A stretch of DNA of 64,000 bases from Flavobacterium hydrocarbonoxydans (GTDB lineage Bacteria > Bacteroidota > Bacteroidia > Flavobacteriales > Flavobacteriaceae), in NCBI RefSeq assembly GCF_009789235.1, contig NZ_WSTB01000002.1, positions 496,001 to 560,000 on the forward strand, read 5' to 3'. Position numbers and translations under genes: made by a program. Below, one piece after another: positions 28,277 to 37,339 of the stretch. The notes under the pieces were generated by a model that worked only from the letters and a program-made list of their open reading frames with translations, was not told the DNA's origin and searched no databases. Position 1 is the stretch's first letter, and each line of letters starts with the position of its first letter.

Positions 28277-28444
28277 AAATTTTAAACACAAAGCTCTGTG
28301 AACTCTCCGAAGTATTCGGAAAAAAATCTCTGTAAACTCTGTGAAAAATCTCTGCAAACATTGTGTTATAAAAATGCTTTTAAAAAAAATTACACACTTT
28401 ACGGTAAAATAACGAACTTTGCGATTAAGACGAAAAAAACTAGA

Positions 28445-29419
28445 ATGGCAAAAATACTTACCGGTGTTCAGAGTACAGGAACGCCACACTTAGGCAATTT
28501 ATTAGGAGCAATTATTCCGGCAATCGAATTATCAAATAATCCGGCGAACGAATCTTTTTTGTTTATCGCTGATTTACATTCGATTACACAAATAAAAGAC
28601 GGAAAAACATTAAGAGAAAACACCTACAGCACGGCTGCTGCCTGGCTGGCTTGCGGATTAAATGCTGATAAAGTGACGTTTTACAGACAATCTGATGTGG
28701 TTCAAACTGCCGAACTGACCTGGTATTTAAGCTGTTTTTTTCCGTTTCAAAGATTGACTTTAGCGCATTCTTTCAAAGATAAATCGGATCGTTTAGACGA
28801 TGTCAATGCAGGACTTTTTACATATCCCATGTTGATGGCGGCCGATATTTTGTTGTATGATGCCGAATTTGTTCCGGTTGGGAAAGACCAATTGCAGCAT
28901 CTGGAAATCACTCGCGATGTCGCTGCCCGTTTCAACCATCAAATGGGCGAAACCTTTGTACTTCCAGAAGCTAAAATTCAGGAAGACAGCATGCTGATTC
29001 CCGGAACCAATGGTGGAAAAATGAGTAAATCTGCCAATAATATTATCAATATTTTTCTGGATGACAAAGCGTTACGCAAGCAGGTAATGAGCATCGAAAC
29101 CGATAGCACACCTCTGGAAGATCCTAAAAATCCGGATACCTGTAATGCTTTTGCTATTTATTCGCTTTTAGCAAATGAAACGCAGCTTGCTGAAATGAGA
29201 GCGAATTATTTAGGTGGAAATTACGGTTACGGTCACGCCAAACAAGCTTTGTTTGAACTGATTACCGAAACTTTCAAAACCGAAAGAGAAAAATACAATT
29301 ACTACATCAACAATCTCGACGAAGTAGATGCGCTGTTGAAAAAAGGTGCCGGTAAAGCTTCTGCAGTTGCAGATGGTGTTTTGGCCAGAGTTCGTGAGAA
29401 ATTAGGATTCGGAAAGTAA
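28445..29419 (+). CDS. trpS: Tryptophan--tRNA ligase
   Basis: This class I synthetase charges tRNA-Trp. The 324-residue protein starts MAKILTGVQSTGTPHLGN, which contains the HIGH-type motif (TPHLGN), and carries a perfect KMSKS loop in GGKMSKSANN. It also has the family segments YPMLMAADILLYDA and VPVGKDQLQHLE. The frame stays open for 49 codons upstream, but that part is non-homologous and covers repeat-like intergenic sequence and the likely promoter (ACTTTGC at 28417-28423), so the start at 28445 was chosen. A strong hairpin follows. Confidence 0.95.
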   Translation: MAKILTGVQSTGTPHLGNLLGAIIPAIELSNNPANESFLFIADLHSITQIKDGKTLRENTYSTAAAWLACGLNADKVTFYRQSDVVQTAELTWYLSCFFPFQRLTLAHSFKDKSDRLDDVNAGLFTYPMLMAADILLYDAEFVPVGKDQLQHLEITRDVAARFNHQMGETFVLPEAKIQEDSMLIPGTNGGKMSKSANNIINIFLDDKALRKQVMSIETDSTPLEDPKNPDTCNAFAIYSLLANETQLAEMRANYLGGNYGYGHAKQALFELITETFKTEREKYNYYINNLDEVDALLKKGAGKASAVADGVLARVREKLGFGK

Positions 29420-29431
29420 TTAAAACTATTT

Positions 29432-29466
29432 AAACCCGACAGGTTTCAAAAACCTGTCGGGTTATA
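29432..29466 (+). terminator. Hairpin after trpS
   Basis: A 14-pair stem (aacccgacaggttt / aaacctgtcgggtt) with a three-base loop lies 12 bases after the stop codon. The T run is weak (ttatatt). Confidence 0.7.
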
Positions 29467-29526
29467 TTACCTAAAATTGTAATTCAATTTAAAGAAAAAT
29501 TTTGAGAAAAAATATTTACAAAATAC

Positions 29527-29877
29527 ATGTTTCTTCTCTTGATTTCCCTTTTTGGATTTGGCTTTATCTTAGCCATTTTGTTTGGCGACATAAAGACTTT
29601 TGGATTAAATAAAACAGTTGGATGGGCTTATGATATTTCGCATGAAACTATTTTTACCGCAATCCTTTTTACCTGCTCTCAAATTCTTTTTATCATCGGG
29701 TATTTGGTATTATTTCTTTTACGCCGAAAAACAAATTATTTAATTTCAATTGCTCATTTTGAACTTATTATTCTAAGCCTCGCTTTACTATCTTACGAAA
29801 ATTTCAAAATTAATATAGTTTTAAGTGTAGTTTCTTTAATTTTATTCCTTGTAAATATTTTAAAATCAGATAAATAA
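29527..29877 (+). CDS. Small integral membrane protein, unknown
   Basis: The 116 residues form four hydrophobic segments (about 1-20, 38-66, 72-90 and 93-111) separated by short polar loops, the second loop being basic (LLRRKTN). I do not recognise a family. It begins 107 bases after trpS and stands alone. It is probably real because of the consistent membrane pattern and the absence of any competing frame. Confidence 0.65.
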   Translation: MFLLLISLFGFGFILAILFGDIKTFGLNKTVGWAYDISHETIFTAILFTCSQILFIIGYLVLFLLRRKTNYLISIAHFELIILSLALLSYENFKINIVLSVVSLILFLVNILKSDK

Positions 29878-30044
29878 ATCTGCATTTAAAGTAATTTCAA
29901 AAACAATCAAAAAATCCGTTTTTTTCCGCGTTTTTGCGATAGCAAATCCGTCTAATCAATGTACTTTTTGATTCTTGTTTTTATATCCAAATAACCACAA
30001 ATTTTCATCAATCAATTCGTGTAATTCGTGGCAATACCTTTACA

Positions 30045-31145
30045 CTAAATCGCCTCAAACAGCTTCCCAGGTAAAGGACGAATTACACCTTTAAGCTCCA
30101 TATTCAATAAAGTCCCTGATATTTTAAAAATTGGAAAATCACATTCTAAAGCGATAATATCCAGCAATTCTTTTCCGTTTTTCAGGAGGAAATCATAGAT
30201 TTTTTGTTCATCGGGTTCGAGCTCAATAAAAAGTTGTTTCTGAATCGGTTTTGGTTTCGATTCTATATCCCAATTGAGGTTATAAATCAAATCTGCCGCA
30301 CTGCTCAGTACGTATGCTTTTTGGGTTTTTATCAAATTATTACAGCCCTGACTGTATTTGTCGGTCACTCTTCCAGGAACGGCAAATACATCCCGATTGT
30401 AATCATTGGCCAGATTTGCGGTTATCAGCGAACCGCCTTTATCAGCAGATTCAATCACAATTGTGGCTTCGGTCATACCGGCTACAATACGGTTTCGACG
30501 CACAAAATTTTCTTTATCCGGATTGGTCGAACTCCAGAATTCGGTAATAAAACCACCGTTTTCTTCTATTTTGGCCATGTACTTTTTGTGTGTTTTTGGG
30601 TAAATTTGGTTTAAACCATGAGCTAAAACGCCAATCGTCTGTAAACCGTTTTCCATCGCCAGCTGATGGGCGACGATATCAACTCCATAAGCAAAGCCAC
30701 TTACGATTACCGGATCCAGCGGCGCTAAATCTTCAATTAGTTTTTTGCAGAATTCTGTGCCGTATGACGTAATTTGTCTGGTACCGACTATACTGATTAC
30801 CTTTTTTTGATTTAAATCGATATTTCCGGCCTTAAAAATCAAAACAGGGGCATCAAAACAATGCCTGAGTCTTTCCGGATAACTTTCATCCTGAAAAAAA
30901 GAAGCCTGAATAGCATTCGATTTGATAAAATCAAGTTCAGTCTGGGCACTTTCGAAAATGGTTTTATCCTTTAATTTTTTTAATAAAACAGCACCAACAC
31001 CATCAATAGCGGCAATTTGTGTATTTTTAGCTTTAAAAACAGCTTCGGCATTTCCTAAATTTGCCAGCAGCTTTTTGGCCATCACATCTCCCACTCCGTC
31101 CACACGAAGCAAAGCCAATAAATAAAACAACTCTTGATCAGACAT
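30045..31145 (-). CDS. dprA: DNA-processing protein DprA
   Basis: DprA binds incoming single-stranded DNA during natural transformation and loads RecA on it. The 366-residue protein has the usual three parts: an N-terminal helix-hairpin-helix region (LLALLRVDGVGDVMAKKLLA), the Rossmann-like core with SIVGTRQITSYG, SGFAYGVDIVAHQ and GSLITANLANDYNRDVFAVPG, and a C-terminal winged-helix domain (residues about 305-366). All key core motifs are intact. It is monocistronic here. Its presence does not prove competence, since dprA is widely conserved. Confidence 0.95.
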   Translation of the reverse strand: MSDQELFYLLALLRVDGVGDVMAKKLLANLGNAEAVFKAKNTQIAAIDGVGAVLLKKLKDKTIFESAQTELDFIKSNAIQASFFQDESYPERLRHCFDAPVLIFKAGNIDLNQKKVISIVGTRQITSYGTEFCKKLIEDLAPLDPVIVSGFAYGVDIVAHQLAMENGLQTIGVLAHGLNQIYPKTHKKYMAKIEENGGFITEFWSSTNPDKENFVRRNRIVAGMTEATIVIESADKGGSLITANLANDYNRDVFAVPGRVTDKYSQGCNNLIKTQKAYVLSSAADLIYNLNWDIESKPKPIQKQLFIELEPDEQKIYDFLLKNGKELLDIIALECDFPIFKISGTLLNMELKGVIRPLPGKLFEAI

Positions 31146-31340
31146 AAAACGAATTCATTTTTTAATTATTCAGAAGAATATTTTTTTTGCAAAATAATAA
31201 ATATAAAGTTATTTCGTGTTAAAAAAAATAAATATACAAAATCTAATACTTTAAGTGAAAACAACATTTATAGCTAATTAACTGAAATTAAATTGTTTAA
31301 AACAAAAAGACGATTGTTAATAAAAATTGTGAATAAAATT

Positions 31341-31369
31341 TTGATAACTATTATGGTTGCATAACTTTG
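31341..31369 (+). promoter_or_regulatory. Promoter of the HU-CCDC81/SPOR gene, predicted near-leaderless
   Basis: TTG (31341-31343), 18 bases, TAACTTTG (31362-31369) is a perfect Bacteroidetes promoter. It ends five bases before the ATG at 31375. An upstream in-frame ATG at 31357 would lie before the -7 box, so it is not the start. Confidence 0.8.
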
Positions 31370-31374
31370 TTACT

Positions 31375-32340
31375 ATGAAAATCGAAACTTACATAGCACA
31401 GTTATTGTATCGTTATCAGTGTGTAACGGTTCCTGGATTCGGCGCATTTTTGACCGAAATACAGTCGGCACAACTTAATCAGGCCACCAATTCGTTTTTT
31501 CCGCCTAAAAAAATGGTTTCTTTTAATAGCCGTATCAAAAACAATGACGGACTATTAGCCAATCATATTGCACAAATAGAAAAAACATCTTATGGATTCG
31601 CTGTTAGTGCGATTGCTTTTGAGGTTTTAAACTGGAAAAAAGCCCTGGAAGATAACGAAGTTTTAAATTTAAAAAACATTGGTGAAATTCGCATGAATGC
31701 GGATAACAACTTAGTTTTTACTCCTTTTGATCAAAATAATTATCTTACGACTTCTTTTGGTTTGAGTCCGTTTGTTTCTCCAATTGTTAAAAGAGAAATT
31801 TTTGAAAAACACATTGAAGAAATCGAAGAAAAAGCAGCGATCAATTTATATGAAACAGAAGAAACAAGATCTTCAAGATCGTATTTAAAATATGCTGCCA
31901 TTTTTGTTCTGGGTCTTGGAATTACCGGAAGTATTGGTTATCCTTTGTATCAAAATCAAATTGCAAATCAGACACTTATAGTTGAAAGTGCCGTACAGAA
32001 AAAAGTAGAAAACAAAATACAGGAAGCTACTTTTTTTATCCAAAGCCCATTGCCAGCGGTAACCCTTTCTGTTGATTCAGCTAAAACCGAAGAAATTGTT
32101 GCAGCAAAAATGCCTTATCATATTATGGCTGGAGCTTTCAGAAGTGAAGCAAATGCTCAGAAAGCGTATAACCAATTGATAAAAGACGGCTACAAAGCAA
32201 GAGTGCTGGGAGAAAACAAACACGGTTTATTCCCTGTATTATACGGAAGTTACGCCACAATGGCTGAAGCTGAAAAAGCCCAAAAAGAAATACAAAAAGG
32301 AGAAAATCCTGATGCCTGGATTTTGATTCAGTCTTTATAA
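31375..32340 (+). CDS. HU-CCDC81 and SPOR domain protein
   Basis: The 321-residue protein has three parts. Residues 1-130 resemble the paired bacterial HU-CCDC81 domains (YRYQCVTVPGFGAFLTE; SFNSRIKNNDGLLANHIAQ), relatives of HU-type DNA-binding folds. A single membrane helix follows at about 168-190 (YAAIFVLGLGITGSIGYPLY). A SPOR domain closes the protein (YHIMAGAFRSEANAQKAY through LFPVLYGSYATMAEAEKA). SPOR domains bind denuded peptidoglycan at division sites. The architecture puts the HU-like part in the cytoplasm and SPOR in the periplasm and could link an inner factor to septal wall, which is inference. A strong terminator follows. Confidence 0.88.
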   Translation: MKIETYIAQLLYRYQCVTVPGFGAFLTEIQSAQLNQATNSFFPPKKMVSFNSRIKNNDGLLANHIAQIEKTSYGFAVSAIAFEVLNWKKALEDNEVLNLKNIGEIRMNADNNLVFTPFDQNNYLTTSFGLSPFVSPIVKREIFEKHIEEIEEKAAINLYETEETRSSRSYLKYAAIFVLGLGITGSIGYPLYQNQIANQTLIVESAVQKKVENKIQEATFFIQSPLPAVTLSVDSAKTEEIVAAKMPYHIMAGAFRSEANAQKAYNQLIKDGYKARVLGENKHGLFPVLYGSYATMAEAEKAQKEIQKGENPDAWILIQSL

Positions 32341-32345
32341 AACCA

Positions 32346-32382
32346 AAAAAATCCGAATCTAAAAACGATTCGGATTTTTTTT
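32346..32382. terminator. Bidirectional terminator between convergent genes
   Basis: A 14-pair stem (aaaaaatccgaatc / gattcggatttttt) with a seven-base loop and T runs on both strands lies between a plus and a minus gene. Confidence 0.9.
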
Positions 32383-33139
32383 ATTCGGTTACAATCTGAG
32401 CATCCTGCGAAAGGATTTCACTCTCGTTTTGATAAATGGTCAATGTAGCGGGTGCAGCAGTTGTTTCAGGTAGGACAGCTATATAACATTCGTAAAGATA
32501 TTGTCCTTTTTTAAAATCATAATGATGATTACCACCACTCCCATCAGCAATCCATTCGCCTTTAGTGATAATCAAATCAGGCTTTTCACTCATAGCTTTT
32601 TTAATCGGCCATGACGCATATCGGTAATTGTTATTTCCTAAATCATCAATTCGGATTCTGAATTTAGAAGTTTCCAAAACACAAACCGGCTCTTTAAAAG
32701 TTGAAATAGACGCATGCAATTTCGTTTTATGAGCAGCAATAATTTTATTTTTTTTATCTAATTCAAATTTAGAAATATAATTAATCGCTATCAAACGGCC
32801 CTCTTCGTCTATCCAAAGTGTTCCCTGATTGAGCATTATACCTCGCCAACCAACTTGGGACCAGTCTTTTGCCGGATCCGAGATTATGATTTCATTTTTT
32901 AAATTCGCATCAAAAATCTCGTTATATCTCTTTACAAATTCTGCTTTGTTTTGGATGGATGGAATCGGGTTTTCTCTTTTCAACGGATACGAAATCATCT
33001 CAGCAATGGCCTCTTTTTTATCTAATTTTACATTTTCTATAAAACTTTTAATGAATTTTTGATACTCAGGTTTCAAATCCTGACCTATTGCGCTATGGAT
33101 CGAAAAAAACATAAACGCCAGACAAATTAGTTTTTTCAT
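32381..33139 (-). CDS. Secreted protein of unknown function
   Basis: A 252-residue protein with a signal peptide (residues 1-19, ending SAIGQ). The N-terminal half (KFIKSFIENVKLDKKEAIAE through WIDEEGRLIAINYISK) has the look of a small NTF2-like or DUF4348-like periplasmic fold, and the C-terminal half (VLETSKFRIRIDDLGNNNYR, then YDFKKGQYLYECYIAVL) is beta-rich. No catalytic motif is evident. It lies 68 bases downstream of the helicase gene on the same strand and shares the terminator on its 3' side with a convergent gene. Confidence 0.72.
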   Translation of the reverse strand: MKKLICLAFMFFSIHSAIGQDLKPEYQKFIKSFIENVKLDKKEAIAEMISYPLKRENPIPSIQNKAEFVKRYNEIFDANLKNEIIISDPAKDWSQVGWRGIMLNQGTLWIDEEGRLIAINYISKFELDKKNKIIAAHKTKLHASISTFKEPVCVLETSKFRIRIDDLGNNNYRYASWPIKKAMSEKPDLIITKGEWIADGSGGNHHYDFKKGQYLYECYIAVLPETTAAPATLTIYQNESEILSQDAQIVTE

Positions 33140-33207
33140 GTCTTCTATTTTACATAATGTTTTTGTGGTCTATAAAAATTTAAAGTATCCAAAGTACAAA
33201 AACAGAA

Positions 33208-35487
33208 TCAATTAATACTGGCTTTAAACATTTTAAGTTCATCCCAGGTAAATTCGTCACCGTGTTTTTCTTTCAAGCCACTCAAAGATTCTTCCTGATA
33301 AAACTGAAAAGCGTCACGAAGCGCCAGAATTTTATCGTACGGTAAAACATCTGTAATTTCGATTTTTTTAGCCTGTATCAATTTAACCAAATGCATCTCA
33401 ACAGTTTGTACCGTCAGCTTTCGGATTCTTGCAATATCTTCTATTGAATTTTTTTCAGCCCATAAATCAAAGGTTTCTTCAACAGTCGTTTTCTTGATGG
33501 TTTTGGGTTCGTTTTTATCTAATTTTTTTACACTGTAACGCGTAACTGGCTCATCAACATTAAACATGTCAGTATTCGTCATATTAAATTCCTCCCGAAT
33601 CTTAGAAATTTTATCTGTTTTAAAATTCTTGATGGCTGGAGAGGACAGTTTTTCTTTCGAAATGGCTTCACCAGAAACTACGGTTTCCATCAACAATTTG
33701 GTTTTCATCAAACGTAAAACGGCTTTGGTTTGCAAATCATCCAGAAAAGCCAATTCTTCGTAAAACTCTTTTACTTTTTTAAATTTCTGAATTTCAGCCA
33801 TTTTCTGAAGCAAATCGGTCACGAGTTTGTCCATCGGTTTGAAAAAATACTCATAGGCCGCTTCTACCCTTTCTTTCACAAAAAATAAATCGACCGTTTC
33901 TTTACTAAAAATTTTATTGAGCTGCTGAATGAATTTTTGGGATGGATCCAAAAGCAATTCGATAGTTTCCAAACGTTTATGGGCCCAAACCGAATGTTTC
34001 GCTTTTTCAGAACCTGGGGCATTTTCGTTATAACTAAAACGATGATTGCGCCATTCCTGTGCTAAATCTGCCCAGTTAAAACTGTTAATCAAATAGTTAT
34101 GAATAAAATTTTTGGTTTCGAAATGCAGTGCTTTTTGCAAAACATCTTCAGAAGCTTTATTCAAAGCGTAATCCATCACATCCTGATCATTCGAAATTCC
34201 GTTCATTTGCATCTTAGAAAGCAAAATAAGGCCGTTTAACGAACGCAAACGCGATAATGCCACATAGGCTTGTCCGGGCAAAAAAACCTGCGATACATCG
34301 AGCGCAGCTTTGTCAAAAGTCAGACCCTGACTTTTGTGTACTGTAATCGCCCAGGCTAGTTTTAACGGATAGTGTGCAAAAGTGCCTAAAACTTCCTCTT
34401 CTATCTCTTTGGTAAGTTCGTTTACTTTGTATCTGATGTTTTTCCATTCGTATTTCTCTACCTCGATCGTCTTATTCTCTTCGGGAAAATGCACAAAAAT
34501 TTCTTCGCTCGAAAGTGACTTGATCACACCCATTTTTCCGTTGAAAAACTTCTTTTCAAAACCAGCGTCATTTTTTACAAACATCACCTGTGCTCCTACT
34601 TTCAGAATCAGGTTTTCTTCGACTGGATAAATTTTTTCAGGAAAATCACCCACGACAAAAGGCTGGTAGGCAAATTCATTTCCTGCCAGGTCTTTGATAG
34701 CCTGATCGTTAATCGAATCGGCTTTGGCATTATGAGTGGTAAGTGTTATGTAACCTTTGTTGTTTTTCAAATCAAAATCTGGCTGCACATATTGGTTTAA
34801 AACCTGAATATCCTCAGGTGTAATCTGGTTATTTCGAAGATTATTCAAAACCGAAATAAAAGTATCATCGGTCTGACGGTAAATCTTTGACAACTCGATG
34901 TAAATAGGCGGATTTTGCTGGATGACATGCGAATGAAAAAAGAATTTTCCTTTGTAATAATTTCTGAGCGTTTTCCATTCTTCATCACGAATTACGGGTG
35001 GTAATTGCAATAAATCGCCAATAAAAAGCACCTGGACTCCTCCAAAAGCTCTTGTGTTTTTGCGAACCGTCTGCATCATAAAATCGATAGCATCCAGTAA
35101 ATCAGCACGTAGCATACTCACTTCGTCAATAACCAGCAATTCCATGTTACGAATCACGTTTCGCTTGATATTATTCATTTTGAAATGTCGGCGTAAACTT
35201 TCTTTATTTTCGAATTTTACGGTTTCCGTAAATTGCGAACTTTCCTCGTAAGTGGGCAAAAATGCTGAAAAAGGCAACTGAAACATCGAGTGAATCGTAA
35301 CACCGCCAGCGTTCAAAGCTGCAATTCCAGTTGGTGCAACCACTACCGTATTTTTATGGGTAGTATTGATAATTTCCCGTAAAAGCGTCGTTTTTCCAGT
35401 ACCTGCTTTTCCTGTTAAGAAAATAGATTTTTGCGTTTGGTTGATGAATTGTAAAGTGTAAGCAGCTGCTTCTGAAACGGTTTCCAT
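33208..35487 (-). CDS. Pif1/RecD-like superfamily 1B helicase with C-terminal HTH
   Basis: The 759-residue protein begins with a AAA/Pif1-type ATPase: Walker A GKAGTGKTTLL near residue 26, Walker B LLVIDEVSML near 120, and the UvrD_C_2-type motif WAITVHKSQGLTFDKA near 385 with YVALSRLRSL. After an HRDC-like or helical middle part it ends with a RecQ-type helix-turn-helix (HTH_40-like, about residues 680-730: EDIARIRKLTVQTVEMHLVK). Pif1 relatives unwind DNA 5' to 3' and often resolve G-quadruplexes or stalled forks; the exact role in Bacteroidetes is unknown to me. It is transcribed alone or with the secreted protein downstream. Confidence 0.9.
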   Translation of the reverse strand: METVSEAAAYTLQFINQTQKSIFLTGKAGTGKTTLLREIINTTHKNTVVVAPTGIAALNAGGVTIHSMFQLPFSAFLPTYEESSQFTETVKFENKESLRRHFKMNNIKRNVIRNMELLVIDEVSMLRADLLDAIDFMMQTVRKNTRAFGGVQVLFIGDLLQLPPVIRDEEWKTLRNYYKGKFFFHSHVIQQNPPIYIELSKIYRQTDDTFISVLNNLRNNQITPEDIQVLNQYVQPDFDLKNNKGYITLTTHNAKADSINDQAIKDLAGNEFAYQPFVVGDFPEKIYPVEENLILKVGAQVMFVKNDAGFEKKFFNGKMGVIKSLSSEEIFVHFPEENKTIEVEKYEWKNIRYKVNELTKEIEEEVLGTFAHYPLKLAWAITVHKSQGLTFDKAALDVSQVFLPGQAYVALSRLRSLNGLILLSKMQMNGISNDQDVMDYALNKASEDVLQKALHFETKNFIHNYLINSFNWADLAQEWRNHRFSYNENAPGSEKAKHSVWAHKRLETIELLLDPSQKFIQQLNKIFSKETVDLFFVKERVEAAYEYFFKPMDKLVTDLLQKMAEIQKFKKVKEFYEELAFLDDLQTKAVLRLMKTKLLMETVVSGEAISKEKLSSPAIKNFKTDKISKIREEFNMTNTDMFNVDEPVTRYSVKKLDKNEPKTIKKTTVEETFDLWAEKNSIEDIARIRKLTVQTVEMHLVKLIQAKKIEITDVLPYDKILALRDAFQFYQEESLSGLKEKHGDEFTWDELKMFKASIN

Positions 35488-35533
35488 TGGGCTTATATTA
35501 AAAAAACGAAAGTATTCAAATTTGATAAAACAA

Positions 35534-35566
35534 AAAAACCTAAATCTGGAATAGACTTAGGTTTTT
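35534..35566 (-). terminator. Terminator after the OmpH-like gene
   Basis: A 14-pair stem with one mismatch (aaaaacctaaatct / agacttaggttttt), followed on the minus strand by a T run, 24 bases past the stop codon. Confidence 0.8.
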
Positions 35567-35589
35567 AAAAAAGTTAGTTGAGTTTGGTA

Positions 35590-36168
35590 TTATTTTTTAG
35601 CCTCTTCACCTTCTTTTACAGCTGGTTTATCAGCTTTAGGCTCAGACTTATATTTATCGTTTAACGCTTTAATAATATCTTTTGTGATATCATATTTTTC
35701 CTCAGCATATAAAACAGTTGCAGCATCACCTGTTCCGTAGATATAAGAATAACCGTTTTTCTTACCGTAATCTTTGATGAATTTTTTAACTCCGCTTACA
35801 AGAGAATCCATTTCTACACCACTTTCCTGTTGCAATTGTTGTGATAAAGCTTGTTGAGCGTAACCCAATTGCTGCTCTCTCTTTTGTAACTCAGCACCTC
35901 TTTGTTGTGCCCAAGCCTGACCGTTTGCTTGTGCCTGACTTTGAAAATTAGCAGCGTCTTGTTTAAAACGTGTAATTTCAGCTTGTAGTTGTCTTCCTTT
36001 TTCTTCCGCCTGAGCTTTGTATTTAGCCTCAAGGTCTTTTGCTTCAGTGTACTCTTTCATTAAAACTGAAGTATCTACGTAAGCTGTTTTTACTTCCTTA
36101 ACTTCAGCTGTTTTATCACATGAAACAACTAAAACAGAAAGCGCGATAATTACTAATGCTTTTTTCAT
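35590..36168 (-). CDS. OmpH/Skp-like lipoprotein
   Basis: The 192-residue protein has a lipoprotein signal with lipobox LVVSC (Cys17), then the Skp/OmpH pattern: a short strand (VKTAYVDTSVLMKEY), a long coiled coil (about 40-115, Gln/Ala/Lys-rich) and a closing part GYSYIYGTGDAATVLYAEEKYDITKDIIKALND. Skp proteins are periplasmic chaperones that hold unfolded outer-membrane proteins inside a tentacled trimer. A lipid-anchored form is common in Bacteroidetes. The last 20 residues are a charged Lys/Glu tail. Confidence 0.9.
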   Translation of the reverse strand: MKKALVIIALSVLVVSCDKTAEVKEVKTAYVDTSVLMKEYTEAKDLEAKYKAQAEEKGRQLQAEITRFKQDAANFQSQAQANGQAWAQQRGAELQKREQQLGYAQQALSQQLQQESGVEMDSLVSGVKKFIKDYGKKNGYSYIYGTGDAATVLYAEEKYDITKDIIKALNDKYKSEPKADKPAVKEGEEAKK

Positions 36169-36414
36169 TTTTTGAATTTCTAATTTTTTTAAGTATTAAA
36201 GACAAAAATATAAAAAAATAAATAGCATCAACATAAAGTTTAAAAAATGCTCAAATTTTATCATATTAGTTTTATTTATGAAAAGAAAAAACCTCATAAA
36301 TCCTCGCTATTAAAAGCGGCTTTTATATCTTTTATTAGGGCGCCTTTCTTTAAAAAGCCGATATTTCTCCTCAATTAAGCCAAAACAACCGCTTAAATGC
36401 GCTTAAAATCCTTT

Positions 36415-37263
36415 TTATTGGTTTTTTAAGACGTAAATGTGTGACGAATACTCTGAACTCTGCTTGGCTTTTAAATTTGATTTTAATCCTGTTAAAAAAG
36501 CACTGATGTAATTCATTTTTCCAGTTTTGTATTTTTCTGATAAAAGGCTCACGTAAAATGAATCAAATTTCATCGGAAGGACTTTTGTCAATTTCATTTC
36601 TACATTTTCAAAAAGCATTTGAATCGATTTTTTTGAGAAATGCCAAAAATGAATTGGCACATCATAAGCAGCCCAAAAATCTTTATAATATTTTGCGTCG
36701 TAAGATTTAAAATTTGGAACCGCAACAATTAATGTTCCAGTTGGTTTTAGCAAACGCTTCAATTCCTGAATTTGCAATTCTAAATTTGGCACGTGTTCTA
36801 AAACATGCCACATCGTTATCACATCAAAAGAATTATTTTCCAGATTGCTAATTTCATCCACAAAAGAAATTCCTTTTTGAATCGCAATATTTTTGGCACG
36901 TTCGCTTGGTTCTACTCCAACCGTTTCCCAACCGTCATTTTTTGCCGTCAATAAAAAATCTCCTGTTCCGGCACCAATATCCAAAATCTTTCCTTTTTGC
37001 TTTTGCTCTGCATTAATTAAATTCAGTTTGTTTTTCAGGGCAATGTTTTTTACAAAATGATACGCTTTTTCAAACAAGGAACGTTTGTTATCGGTATGCG
37101 AAATATAATCTTCGCTCTCGTAATATTTTCCAAGATTTTCTAAAGCAGGTTGTGGAGAGGTAATCAACATGTCTAAATTTTCGTCATGGTACAATTCGAA
37201 AATTTCTTTTGAAACAGAATGGTCTTTTACAGTAAGAAAATGTTTTTTATTTAAAACGTCCAT
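36415..37263 (-). CDS. Class I SAM-dependent methyltransferase
   Basis: A 282-residue protein with a Methyltransf_23-type core: motif I ILDIGAGTGDFLLTA (about residues 92-106), the acidic end of strand 2 in VGVEPSE, motif post-I VITMWHVLEHVP (about 148-160), and LKPTGTLIVAVPNFKSYD. The N-terminal ISHTDNKRSLFEKAYHFVKN and the C-terminal FYVSLLSEKY region resemble enzymes of cell-envelope sugar or lipid modification, but the substrate cannot be read. It is 76 bases downstream of the GNAT gene on the same strand, separated by a weak hairpin. Confidence 0.88.
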   Translation of the reverse strand: MDVLNKKHFLTVKDHSVSKEIFELYHDENLDMLITSPQPALENLGKYYESEDYISHTDNKRSLFEKAYHFVKNIALKNKLNLINAEQKQKGKILDIGAGTGDFLLTAKNDGWETVGVEPSERAKNIAIQKGISFVDEISNLENNSFDVITMWHVLEHVPNLELQIQELKRLLKPTGTLIVAVPNFKSYDAKYYKDFWAAYDVPIHFWHFSKKSIQMLFENVEMKLTKVLPMKFDSFYVSLLSEKYKTGKMNYISAFLTGLKSNLKAKQSSEYSSHIYVLKNQ

Positions 37264-37300
37264 TTTTTTATTAAAGGTATTTTGGTTTAATAATACAGTA

Positions 37301-37332
37301 AACCCTAAAAGATTTATTTCGCTTTTAGGGTT
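37301..37332 (-). terminator. Weak hairpin after the GNAT gene
   Basis: An 11-pair stem (aaccctaaaag / cttttagggtt) with a ten-base loop; no clear T run on the minus strand, so termination may be partial. Confidence 0.45.
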
Positions 37333-37339
37333 ATGATTT

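Noticed and set aside
28298..28444. 49-codon N-terminal extension of TrpS
   Set aside because: The extension has no similarity to TrpS and covers GCAGAG-type intergenic relics and the likely promoter.
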